A stretch of DNA of 64,000 nucleotides from a bacterium (GTDB lineage: Bacteria; Joyebacterota; Joyebacteria; Joyebacterales; Joyebacteraceae), in NCBI GenBank assembly GCA_025774935.1, contig JALGZK010000005.1:1-64000 (forward strand), in the 5' to 3' direction. A program made the translations under genes and the position numbers. Below the pieces are notes generated by a model that saw only the letters and a program-made list of their open reading frames with translations, searched no databases and had not been told where the DNA came from. Positions 7,066 to 16,599 of the stretch are shown piece by piece (the stretch's first letter is position 1; each line of letters starts with the position of its first letter).

Positions 7066-9933
7066 ATGAAGAACGTATCTCTGGTCATGCTGGCGGCGGG
7101 GATGGTCCTGATCGCGGTCGGCGCCTGGGCGACCCCGGGCGACGGCACGGAGTTTCAGAGCGCCATGCCGGTGTATTCCCACTCGGGGACCGCTGGTGGA
7201 TTCACGGGGACGAGGCTGGAGACCCTGTGGATCTTCGATGCCGACTTCTCGACCGAGACGGGCGACAATGCTGGATGGACCACGTTCGACCGCAGCGGAA
7301 CGATCGCGACGGAGAACTACTGGCACCACGACACCATCAGAATCGGCGGATTCGCGCATCTCGGCGACTCGACCTGGTGGTGTGGCACGTACAACGAGTG
7401 CTGGCGCCAGCCGCGCGGGTACGCGAACGAATGGGTGATGGTGCTCGAGCGCGGGTTCCCTGAGATCGAGGCGAACACGGACCCCGGCGATGTTCTGACG
7501 CTCGACTGGGACCAGCGGTTCGCGATGGAGCACGACTACGACTACGGTTACGTCGAGGTCTCAGACGACGCGGGCACCACGTGGACCACGCTCTACAGCG
7601 CCAACAACCCGGGTTTCGCGGGCAAGCCAGGCCTTTCGCAGGACTGGGACAGCCCCGCCCACGGGCACAAGACGCTCGACCTCTCGACGTACGCGGGGCA
7701 GAACATCGAGCTCCGCTTCCGTTTCGAGTCTGACGAGGCCTACTCGTCTCAGGATCAGTACAACAACGGCCCGCCGAACAACTCCGTCCTGGACGGCGCG
7801 TGGCAGCTCGACAACATCACGTGGACGGGTCCCGGCGGTGCCTTCTGGCTCGACGACTGCGAGTCGGGCAACATGGGCTGGGTCCACGACGACGTCGAGG
7901 CCGCGGGTCAGACGGGCATAGTCTTCTACCGGGGCGAGCTCGGAGTGGACTTCGTGACCGGCAGGCCGTTCACGTGCGACGACCGTCAGGGCTGGATGTA
8001 CGCGGCGGTCGACCCGTTCACGAGCACGATGGTCGACGAGCAGTACTCGTGGCTCATGAGCCCGCCGATCGACATCAGCGGCGCGCCGAAGCTGGTCGGG
8101 CACTGGGACTTCTGGCTCGACATGCCGCGAGAGTCGAACGACATCTGTAACCTGAACGTCGCGTCGAACGACGACTACGCGTGCGTGACGGATCCCTCCG
8201 GATTCGTCGACGAGTCGCCGGGTTGGTGGTACGGCGACGCCGGCTGGCGCGTCAGGTACGACGACTGGGACGCCTTCGCAGGGAACGACTGGCTCGCCAT
8301 CCTCTGGGAGGAGCAGAACGATGAGCTTCCGGAGCCCGGCGGTCAGCACTGGGCCGGCATCATCTTCAACCGGCAGCGCGTCGGGATTCCGTCGGGAGAC
8401 GCGGGAACCACGTTCCAGTGGGACACGTGGAACGCGTTCAACGACTGGTTCGACTCGCAGCTCTCGGAGGCCATGCTGGACAGCGCCCGGCTCCTCGTCA
8501 AGGACGACGACGGCATTGCCACGCTCTACGTCGTAGCAACGAACGACGAAGGGGCCACGTACAACTCCTACAACTGCCACCGCGAGGACCCCGAGAGCAA
8601 CACCTTCATCTGCTCACCGCCGTACATGGAGATGACTCCCGGGTCCGAGATCCACTATTACTTCGAGGCGACCGACGAGCTCGGCAACGTCTCGGTGCTG
8701 CCTCCGGGAGCGCCCGACCAGTGGTTCGAGATGTCGATCCTGCCGATCAGCGCGACTGTCTCCAACCAGGGCGTCCTGCTGGTCGACAAGCACGGTCGCT
8801 ACTCGAGCGGAGCGGATCGCGAGACCGGCTGGGGCGGATCGTACGCGGAGTTCAAGTATCGCCCGACGACGGACAGCCACACGCTGTTCTACTACGAGGA
8901 GATGCTCGGTATCCTCGGCTACGACTACGAGATCTACGACGTCGAGGTGCCGTCGGGCAGCACGGACCAGTCGAACGGTCCTGACAGCTCGGGGTACAAG
9001 TACTACGACACCCAGATCTGGTTCACGCACTCCTTCAACGCCTACACGATCAAGGCCCCAGACCAGTTGAACCTGATCAACTGGCTGAACCAGGCCGGGG
9101 CGGGGAAGGACCGGAACCTGGTTCTGACCGGAAACGACATCGGCTTCGAGCTGATCGAGGGCGAGAAGGAGACGTTGGCGTTCTACGAGACGTGGATGGC
9201 GACCGATTACATCGAGAATCAGGTCGGCGTGTCGACCGTTGACAGTCTGCCTGGTCTCGAGGACGCGACGGGCGGGTCGTTCATGACCCACGACGACGGC
9301 GAGGCGATCGCGCTCGCTGCCTGTCCGAACCCGCTCGAGAAGTTCGACGTCATCCAGCCGTTCGCCGGGATCCCTGGGACGGAGCAGGCCCTGCAGTACA
9401 TCAAGACGGACGAGTCGACGAGACCGGCCGGCGTGGCCTACACGCACCAGACCCTCGGCTACAACACCGTCAACTTCGGTTTCGGCATGGAATACATCAT
9501 GGACGGTGTGGCGAACGGAGGCTCGGCGAACTACACGCCCGAGGGCTACTACCACACGGGCATCGAGGACCGGGTCAATCTGATGGAGAACGTCATGACC
9601 TTCCTCAACAAGACGCCCGACGGCGACGGCACGGGGGTCGACGGCGCGCTCAACCGGAACGTCCTGAGCGCGGCCTATCCGAACCCGTTCAACCCGGTCA
9701 CCAAGATCGCCTACAGCGTGAGGGAGGCCGGCCCCGTTACGATCCGTGTCTACAACGCGTCCGGCAGGACAGTGCGGACGCTCATGGACAGCGAGCTCGA
9801 CGCGGGGGCCTCGGGACACGTGGTGTGGGACGGCACGAACGACGGCGGTGAGAGGTGCGCGAGCGGCGTGTACTTCTACCGCATCGAAGCGCCGGGCTTC
9901 GCCACCTCGAGGAAGATGGTGATGCTCAAGTAG
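7066..9933 (+). CDS. Large secreted protein, paralog 1 of 6, with FlgD-like C-terminal sorting domain
   Basis: Signal peptide; ETLWIFDADFSTETGDNAGWT..NYWHHDTIRIGGFAHLGDSTWWCGTYNECWRQPRGY; LLVDKHGR; YYDTQIWFTHSF; tail YPNPFNPVTKIAYSVREAGPVTIRVYN..GVYFYRIEAPGFATSRKMVMLK. Confidence 0.9.
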   Translation: MKNVSLVMLAAGMVLIAVGAWATPGDGTEFQSAMPVYSHSGTAGGFTGTRLETLWIFDADFSTETGDNAGWTTFDRSGTIATENYWHHDTIRIGGFAHLGDSTWWCGTYNECWRQPRGYANEWVMVLERGFPEIEANTDPGDVLTLDWDQRFAMEHDYDYGYVEVSDDAGTTWTTLYSANNPGFAGKPGLSQDWDSPAHGHKTLDLSTYAGQNIELRFRFESDEAYSSQDQYNNGPPNNSVLDGAWQLDNITWTGPGGAFWLDDCESGNMGWVHDDVEAAGQTGIVFYRGELGVDFVTGRPFTCDDRQGWMYAAVDPFTSTMVDEQYSWLMSPPIDISGAPKLVGHWDFWLDMPRESNDICNLNVASNDDYACVTDPSGFVDESPGWWYGDAGWRVRYDDWDAFAGNDWLAILWEEQNDELPEPGGQHWAGIIFNRQRVGIPSGDAGTTFQWDTWNAFNDWFDSQLSEAMLDSARLLVKDDDGIATLYVVATNDEGATYNSYNCHREDPESNTFICSPPYMEMTPGSEIHYYFEATDELGNVSVLPPGAPDQWFEMSILPISATVSNQGVLLVDKHGRYSSGADRETGWGGSYAEFKYRPTTDSHTLFYYEEMLGILGYDYEIYDVEVPSGSTDQSNGPDSSGYKYYDTQIWFTHSFNAYTIKAPDQLNLINWLNQAGAGKDRNLVLTGNDIGFELIEGEKETLAFYETWMATDYIENQVGVSTVDSLPGLEDATGGSFMTHDDGEAIALAACPNPLEKFDVIQPFAGIPGTEQALQYIKTDESTRPAGVAYTHQTLGYNTVNFGFGMEYIMDGVANGGSANYTPEGYYHTGIEDRVNLMENVMTFLNKTPDGDGTGVDGALNRNVLSAAYPNPFNPVTKIAYSVREAGPVTIRVYNASGRTVRTLMDSELDAGASGHVVWDGTNDGGERCASGVYFYRIEAPGFATSRKMVMLK

Positions 9934-10181
9934 GACGGACGTTCGGGCAGCCCCCGACGGGGGGAGACCCGGAGGTTCTTGCGGAGGAAGGGGGGCGGAC
10001 GCCGTCCGCCTCCCGCTCCTCCAGCGGGTTGCCACGAGCAACGAGCGCCCCCCCGAGTGCGCGGGCCGTGCCGGACTGCCCGCCCAGCGAGTATTCCCCC
10101 CCCGATGTGTCCTCTGCAGCCAGGCTGGGTTCTCGCCTGTCGGAAGGGTACTGATTGACGATTGCTGACAGTCTGGGACGG

Positions 10182-10210
10182 TTGTCAGGGACGCCGCTCG
10201 ATGGTATAAT
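10182..10210 (+). promoter_or_regulatory. Sigma-70-type promoter for second paralog
   Basis: TTGTCA - 17 nt - TATAAT. Confidence 0.65.
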
Positions 10211-10292
10211 CTGTGCGTTTGGGAGCGGTGTCAGGGTTTGGCGGTTGGTGAGACAGATGAGCTGGATCACCACTCAACAGGGGGAGGTGCAC

Positions 10293-13139
10293 GTGCGTAG
10301 GGAGGGCAGACATCTCGCTCTCGTCGGAACGGTGCTGATCCTCGCTCTCGCGGCAGGGGGCGCCGGGGCCTCGAGCTCCGACATCCTCTCGTCGGCCGAC
10401 GAGTTGAGGACGATACCGACGAGCGGGAGCTTCGAAGGGACCAGGCTGGAGACGCTCTGGATCTTCGATGCCGACTTCTCCACCGAGACGGGCGACAACG
10501 CCGGCTGGACGACGTGGGACCGGAGCGGAACGCTCGGGAGCCAGAACTACTGGCACCACGATACGATCCGGATCGGCGGATTCGCGCACCTCGGCGACAG
10601 CACGTGGTGGTGCGGCACGTACAACGAGTGCTGGCGCCAGCCACGCGGCTACGACAACGACTGGCTTCAGATCCTGGAGCGCGATTGCCCGGAGATCGAG
10701 GCGAACACGGATCCTGGCGATCCCCTGACCCTGGACTGGGATCAGCGGTTCGCGATGGAGCACGACTACGACTACGGCTACGTCGAGATCTCCGACGACG
10801 GCGGAAGCACCTGGACCACGCTGTACACAGCGAACAACCCGGGCTTCGCCGGTAAGCCAGGGACGTCCCAGGACTGGGACAGCCCTGCGTACGGTCACGT
10901 CTCGCTCGACCTCTCTGCCTACGCGGGTCAGACGCTCGGCCTGAGGTTCCGGTTCACGTCGGACGGCGCGTACTCGTCCGCCGATGAGCTGAACAACCCG
11001 CCAGCGAACTCCGTTCAGGACGGTGCGTGGCAGATCGACAACATCGCCCTGGCCGGTCCCGGCGGCACCTTCTGGATCGACGACGTGGAGTCGGGCGCCG
11101 ACATGGGCTGGGTCCGCGAGGACGTTCCCGCGTCGGGCCAGACGGGCGTGACGTTCTGGCGCGGTCAGTTCGGGATCGACTTCGTCACTGGACTCGACTT
11201 CTCGTGCGAGGACAGGCCGGTCGGCACGTGGATGTACGCTCCCGTCGACCCATTCACGAGCACGATGGTCGACAACGAGTACGCGTGGCTCATGAGCCCG
11301 CCGATCGACGTCAGCGGCGCCCCGAAGCTCGTCGGCAACTGGGACTACTGGGGTCACGCGCCCGATGCCACCGGCGATCGGTACAACATCTACCTCGCCT
11401 CAAATGACGTTCAGGCGTGCGTGACCGACCCCGGAGGCTTCATCGACGAAGCGCCGGGCTGGTGGTTCTCTGGAATCGGAACCTGGAGAACGAAGTTCGA
11501 CAATTGGGACGCGTTCGCCGGCAACGACTGGCTCGCCATCCTGCACGCAGCGAGGAACGACACGACAGACGCCAACGGCGAGCACTGGGGTGGCTACTTC
11601 CTGAACTACCAGAGGCTCGGAATCCCCTCCGGAGACGCCGGTACGCAGTTCGAGCGGAACATGTGGGAGTGGTACGGCGACTGGTTCCAGGACGGCCTGG
11701 TGGAGGCGTACCTCGACACTGCCGAACTCAAGATCGTCGACGACGACGGCATCCCGACGGCGTTCGTGCTCGCCTCGAACGACGACGGGCAGACGTGGGA
11801 GGCGTACGCGGGCCGCAGGATGGACCCGAACGACCCGCTGAACAACTGGTGGTACTTCCCTCCGCCCTACAACCAGATGACGCCAGGGAGCGAGATCCGC
11901 TACTACTTCGAGGCGACCGACGGGGTCGGGAACGTGGCGACGTTGCCCTCCGACGCTCCGACGTCCTCGTACGAGGTCTCGGTCCTGCCGATCCTGGGGT
12001 CTGTGGTCGACCCGGCCATCCTGCTCGTCGACAAGCACGGCCGCGCCACGCCGGGCGAGGAGCGCTACTTCGGGACGATCCTGAGCTCGGAGTACTACTA
12101 CCGCGAGATGCTCGAGATCCTGGGGTACGAGTACGACAAGTTCGACGTGTGGGTGCCGTCCGGAAGCAGGAACTCCAACGGTCCCGACAGCGCGGGCATG
12201 AAGTACTACGACACCCAGATCTGGTTCACGAACTACTTCGACGCCAACGCCATCAAGCAGGTGGATCAGAAGAACCTGATCGACTGGCTGAACGCGTCGG
12301 CTGGTGGTGCCGAGCGGAACCTGCTCATGACCGGCAACAACATCGGCTTCGAGCTGATGCAGACCGGCGTGGAGACGCTGGCGTTCTACGAGACCTGGCT
12401 TGCCTCGGACTACATCGAGAACTCCGTGGGCTCCGTGCTCGTGGACAGTGTGCCGGGAGTCGAGGATCACGCGGGCGGGACGGACTTCCTGACCCACGAT
12501 GATGGCGAGTGCATCCTCCGTGGCGCGTGTCCGATCGTCCACGACTTCGACGTGCTCGATCCGCAGTCCGGCATCCCGGGTACAGAGACGGTGGCCGACT
12601 ACATCCGGCAGGACGCGACGCGCAAATCCGCCGGTGTGGCCTACACCAACCAGACCATGGGGTACCAGACGGTCAACCTCGGCTTCGGGATGGAGTTCAT
12701 GATGGACGGCACCTACGACGGTGGGGCGTCCAACTACACCCCCGAGGGCTACTACCACACGGGGGTCAGTGACCGCGTGAACCTCATGCGGAACATCCTG
12801 GAGGTCTACTTCAACAAGACGCCGACCGGTGACGAGACGGGCGTCGTCGACGGCGGGTTCAGGAACACGCTCTCTCAGGCGTATCCGAACCCGTTCAACC
12901 CGACGACCAAGATCGCCTACTCGATCAGAGAGGCCGGTCCCGTGTCTATCCGCGTCTACAACGTCGCGGGGAAGACGGTCCGCACGCTCCTCGACGCCGA
13001 GGTCGAGGCGGGCGCCTCTGGGTTCGTGGTCTGGGACGGCGCGAATGACTCGGGGCAGAGGTGCGGAAGCGGAGTCTACTTCTACCGCATCGAGGCTCCT
13101 GGTTTCGCGACGTCGCGCAAGATGATCATGCTGAAGTAG
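10293..13139 (+). CDS. Large secreted protein, paralog 2 of 6, FlgD-like C-terminal domain
   Basis: Preferred GTG start at 10293 after AGGGGGAGGTG ribosome-binding site (the ORF track start at 10155 lies upstream of the promoter); ends ATSRKMIMLK. Confidence 0.9.
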   Translation: MRREGRHLALVGTVLILALAAGGAGASSSDILSSADELRTIPTSGSFEGTRLETLWIFDADFSTETGDNAGWTTWDRSGTLGSQNYWHHDTIRIGGFAHLGDSTWWCGTYNECWRQPRGYDNDWLQILERDCPEIEANTDPGDPLTLDWDQRFAMEHDYDYGYVEISDDGGSTWTTLYTANNPGFAGKPGTSQDWDSPAYGHVSLDLSAYAGQTLGLRFRFTSDGAYSSADELNNPPANSVQDGAWQIDNIALAGPGGTFWIDDVESGADMGWVREDVPASGQTGVTFWRGQFGIDFVTGLDFSCEDRPVGTWMYAPVDPFTSTMVDNEYAWLMSPPIDVSGAPKLVGNWDYWGHAPDATGDRYNIYLASNDVQACVTDPGGFIDEAPGWWFSGIGTWRTKFDNWDAFAGNDWLAILHAARNDTTDANGEHWGGYFLNYQRLGIPSGDAGTQFERNMWEWYGDWFQDGLVEAYLDTAELKIVDDDGIPTAFVLASNDDGQTWEAYAGRRMDPNDPLNNWWYFPPPYNQMTPGSEIRYYFEATDGVGNVATLPSDAPTSSYEVSVLPILGSVVDPAILLVDKHGRATPGEERYFGTILSSEYYYREMLEILGYEYDKFDVWVPSGSRNSNGPDSAGMKYYDTQIWFTNYFDANAIKQVDQKNLIDWLNASAGGAERNLLMTGNNIGFELMQTGVETLAFYETWLASDYIENSVGSVLVDSVPGVEDHAGGTDFLTHDDGECILRGACPIVHDFDVLDPQSGIPGTETVADYIRQDATRKSAGVAYTNQTMGYQTVNLGFGMEFMMDGTYDGGASNYTPEGYYHTGVSDRVNLMRNILEVYFNKTPTGDETGVVDGGFRNTLSQAYPNPFNPTTKIAYSIREAGPVSIRVYNVAGKTVRTLLDAEVEAGASGFVVWDGANDSGQRCGSGVYFYRIEAPGFATSRKMIMLK

Positions 13140-13198
13140 GACGGGCTGTCTCGGGCCCGGATCGGGTCGGAGGGAGCTCGGTAGGCAGACAAGCACGG

Positions 13199-13235
13199 AA
13201 GGAGGGGACGGGAGACCCCGACCCCTCCTTCTTGC
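13199..13235 (+). terminator. Probable rho-independent terminator
   Basis: AAGGAGGGG..ACGGGAGACCCCGA..CCCCTCCTT CTTGC stem-loop. Confidence 0.55.
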
Positions 13236-13472
13236 TGTTCTGGCGCAGCTCGGCCGGCTTTGCCGGCCCAGCCGGACCGGAGCGGTTTGGAGAGCGGTCC
13301 GGCGGAGTCGTCTTCCTGCGGGAAGACACCCAACCATTGCAGGATGGGTTGTGTCAGAAGCGATGGAGGGACGGATCCCGTCCCTGGCCGTGTCGGCACG
13401 CCTGCACGGCCGCGTAGTCCGATGAGCGGCAGTGACAACGGTGAGCGGATCACCCACCTATAGGGGGTAAGT

Positions 13473-16358
13473 GTGCGAATGCATGGCAGACCACTCGCAA
13501 TGGCGGCGGTCGGTCTCGTGCTCGTGCTCGCGGGGAGCGTAGCGTCGGCAAACAGCTACGACACCGAGATCCCGAGCAGCATGAGAGCGCGATCCGGACG
13601 GGGAGCGCCCGAGACCGGGTTCAGGGGGGCAAGGGACGAGACCCTGTGGATCTTCAACGCCGACTTCACGACCGAGACGGGCGACAACGCAGGCTGGACG
13701 GTCTGGGACAGGAGCGGGACCGTCGCTGTCGAGAACTACTGGCACCACGACACGATCAGGATCGGGGACTTCGCTCACCTGGGGGACAGTACGTGGTGGT
13801 GCGGAACCTACAACGACTGCTGGCGGCAGGCCCGGGGCTACGGCAACGACTGGCTGCAGATTCTCAAGCGGGACTTCCCTGAGGTCAACGCCAACACCGA
13901 CCCCGGCGACGAGCTGTTCCTGGACTGGGACCAGCGGTTCGCGATGGAGCACGACTACGACTACGGCTACATCGAGATCTCCGGCGACGGTGGCGCGACC
14001 TGGACGACGCTCCACTCCGTGACCAACCCCGGGTTCGCGGGGAAGCCGGGGATGTCCCAGGACTGGGACAGCCCCGCGCACGGCCACGTGTCGCTCGACC
14101 TGTCGTCCTACGCCGGGCTCGACGTCTCACTGAGGTTCCGGTTCGAATCTGATGGCGCCTACTCCTCCGAGGATCAGGGGAACAACCCGCCCAACAATTC
14201 CGTGCAGGACGGCGCGTGGCAGATCGACAACATCACGTGGGCCACCACGAGCGGCGACTTCTGGACCGACGACTCGGAGTCCGGCAACATGGGCTGGGAA
14301 CACGAGGACGTCGTGGCTTCCGGGCAGACCGCCGTCGTGTGGTGGCGCGGCCAGTTCGGGCTGGACTTCGTCACGGGGCGTTCCTTCACGTGCGAGGACA
14401 GGGCGGTCGGCACGTGGATGTACGCGCACGTCGACCCGTTCACGAGCCAGATGGTCGACGCGCAGAACACGTGGCTTATGAGCCCGCCGATCGACATCAG
14501 CGGCGCTCCGAAGCTCGTCGCTCACTGGGACCAGTGGGCCGACATGCCCGAGCCGACCGGCGATCTCCACGACGTCTACGTGGCGTCGAACGACGACTAC
14601 GCCTGCGTCACCGATCCGGGCGGCTTCGTCGACGAGGACCCGGGCGCGTGGTTCGCCGACCCGGCCTGGTACAACGACGTCGACGACTGGGACGCGTTCG
14701 CCGGAAACGACTGGCTCGCGTTCTACTGGGCTGCGTGGAACGACACCTCGGACGCCAACGGCGAGCACTGGGCCGGTCTCATCCTCAACTTCCACAAGAT
14801 CGGCATCCCCGCCGGCGACCCCAGCACGACGTTCGCGATCGACAGTTGGACCAACTTCAACGACTGGTTCCAGGAGCAGCTCTCGGACGCCATGCTCGAC
14901 AGCTGTCGCATCCTCGTCAAGGACGACGACGGAGTCGCGAGCGTCTCCCTTCTGGCGTCGAACGACGGCGGGCAGAGCTGGCAGTCCTACGCCTGCCGCA
15001 AGGAGGACCCCGGCGATCCCGCGAGCAACTGGTGGATCGCACCGCCTCCCAGCGGAGAGATGACGCCGGGGAGCGAGATCCTCTACTACTACGAGTCACT
15101 GGACGGGCTCGGGAACGCCGCCGTAGAGCCGGCGGACGCTCCCGACGTGACCTACGAGATGTCGATCCTGCCGCTCAACGCGACGGTCTCGAACCCGGGC
15201 ATCCTCCTCGTCGACAAGCACGGCCGGTTCACTCCGGGAATGGACCGCAAGACGGGGTGGAGCGGCAACTACGACGAGTTCAGGCACCGCCCGACGTGGG
15301 ACAGCCACTCCCTGTTCTACTACCAGGAGATGCTCGAGATCCTCGGGTACGAGTACGAGGTCTACGACGTCGAGGTCCCCTCGGGGAGCATCCTCTCGGA
15401 CGGGCCGGACAGCGCGGGCATGAAGTACTACGACACGCAGATCTGGTTCACGAACGAGTACAACTCGCGCACGGTCAACCCGCCCGATCAGAGCAACCTG
15501 ATCAGCTGGCTGAACCAGGCCGCGATCGGCAAGGAGCGGAACCTCCTCCTGACCGGGAACGACATCGGCTACGACCTCATGGCGAGCGGGAACGAGACCC
15601 TCGCGTTCTACAACACGTGGCTCGCCTCGGACTACATCGACAACTCCGTCGGGGCCGTGCTCGTGGACAGCGTGCCGGGGATCGAAGACCACGCCGGTGA
15701 CTTCAGCTTCATGACGCACGACGACACCGAGGCCATCCTCCAGGGTGGTTGCCCGAACCTCGGTTACTTCGACGTGGTCGAGCCCTTCTCCGGGATCATC
15801 GGGACCGAGATCGTGGCCGACTACATCAAGACGGACACCAGCACGCGGCCGGCAGGTGTGGCGTACACGCACCCGACGCTGGGCTACCAGACCGTGAACC
15901 TCGGGTACGGGATGGAGTACCTGATGGACGGGACGTATGACGGCGGCTCCCTGAACTACACGGCTGAGGGTTACTTCCACTCGGGCATCGAGGACCGCGT
16001 GGACCTCATGCGGAACATCATGCTCTACTTCGGCCAGTCGCCCAGCGGCGACGGAACGGGGATCGTCGACGGCGGCTACAGGAACGCCCTGAGCCAGGCC
16101 TACCCGAACCCGTTCAACCCGACGACCTCGATCGCCTACAGCGTGAGGGAAGCGGGCCCAGTTACGATCCGTGTCTACAACGCGGCGGGCCGCACGGTGC
16201 GGACGCTCCTCGAGACCGAGCTCGAGGCGGGCGCTTCGGGCCAGGTGGTCTGGGACGGCGCGAACGACGCGGGGGAGAGGTGCGCAAGCGGCGTGTACTT
16301 CTACCGCATCGAGGCGCCCGGCTTCGCCACCTCGAGGAAGATGGTGATGCTGAAGTAG
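13473..16358 (+). CDS. Large secreted protein, paralog 3 of 6, FlgD-like C-terminal domain
   Basis: MRMHGRPLAMAAVGLVLVLAGSVASA signal; same domain order; tail YPNPFNPTTSIAYSVREAG..SRKMVMLK. Confidence 0.9.
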   Translation: MRMHGRPLAMAAVGLVLVLAGSVASANSYDTEIPSSMRARSGRGAPETGFRGARDETLWIFNADFTTETGDNAGWTVWDRSGTVAVENYWHHDTIRIGDFAHLGDSTWWCGTYNDCWRQARGYGNDWLQILKRDFPEVNANTDPGDELFLDWDQRFAMEHDYDYGYIEISGDGGATWTTLHSVTNPGFAGKPGMSQDWDSPAHGHVSLDLSSYAGLDVSLRFRFESDGAYSSEDQGNNPPNNSVQDGAWQIDNITWATTSGDFWTDDSESGNMGWEHEDVVASGQTAVVWWRGQFGLDFVTGRSFTCEDRAVGTWMYAHVDPFTSQMVDAQNTWLMSPPIDISGAPKLVAHWDQWADMPEPTGDLHDVYVASNDDYACVTDPGGFVDEDPGAWFADPAWYNDVDDWDAFAGNDWLAFYWAAWNDTSDANGEHWAGLILNFHKIGIPAGDPSTTFAIDSWTNFNDWFQEQLSDAMLDSCRILVKDDDGVASVSLLASNDGGQSWQSYACRKEDPGDPASNWWIAPPPSGEMTPGSEILYYYESLDGLGNAAVEPADAPDVTYEMSILPLNATVSNPGILLVDKHGRFTPGMDRKTGWSGNYDEFRHRPTWDSHSLFYYQEMLEILGYEYEVYDVEVPSGSILSDGPDSAGMKYYDTQIWFTNEYNSRTVNPPDQSNLISWLNQAAIGKERNLLLTGNDIGYDLMASGNETLAFYNTWLASDYIDNSVGAVLVDSVPGIEDHAGDFSFMTHDDTEAILQGGCPNLGYFDVVEPFSGIIGTEIVADYIKTDTSTRPAGVAYTHPTLGYQTVNLGYGMEYLMDGTYDGGSLNYTAEGYFHSGIEDRVDLMRNIMLYFGQSPSGDGTGIVDGGYRNALSQAYPNPFNPTTSIAYSVREAGPVTIRVYNAAGRTVRTLLETELEAGASGQVVWDGANDAGERCASGVYFYRIEAPGFATSRKMVMLK

Positions 16359-16389
16359 ACCGAGCGCGGGCAGGATGAACGACCACTGC

Positions 16390-16424
16390 AGGCGGGGGGC
16401 CCCGTGGGGCTCCCCGCCTCTCTG
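16390..16424 (+). terminator. Probable terminator hairpin
   Basis: AGGCGGGGGGCCCC-GTG-GGGCTCCCCGCCT followed by CTCTGTGT. Confidence 0.5.
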
Positions 16425-16477
16425 TGTCCCGGAGCCACTCCCAGGATGCGGTTCCCGGAAGCGGCCAGGAGGGCATC

Positions 16478-16506
16478 TTGAGGAATCAGCGCGTTTGTGG
16501 TATAAT
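16478..16506 (+). promoter_or_regulatory. Sigma-70-type promoter for fourth paralog
   Basis: TTGAGG - 17 nt - TATAAT. Confidence 0.65.
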
Positions 16507-16599
16507 GAGGCTGATTCGACCATGCGGGCTCCGGGGAGACCCGGACGCCGCCCGCGACCGATGAGCGGGACCCCACGGCTCGGGGAGAGAGCACTTCTG

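Noticed and set aside
10155-10292. Upstream extension of paralog 2 ORF
   Set aside because: Lies over the TTGTCA-17-TATAAT promoter; signal peptide starts after 10293 with a good ribosome-binding site.
11400-13457. 685-aa antisense ORF opposite paralog 2 (similar ones opposite paralogs 1, 3, 4, 5, 6)
   Set aside because: Repeats only because the sense paralogs repeat; Arg/Val/Asp-rich shadow translation.
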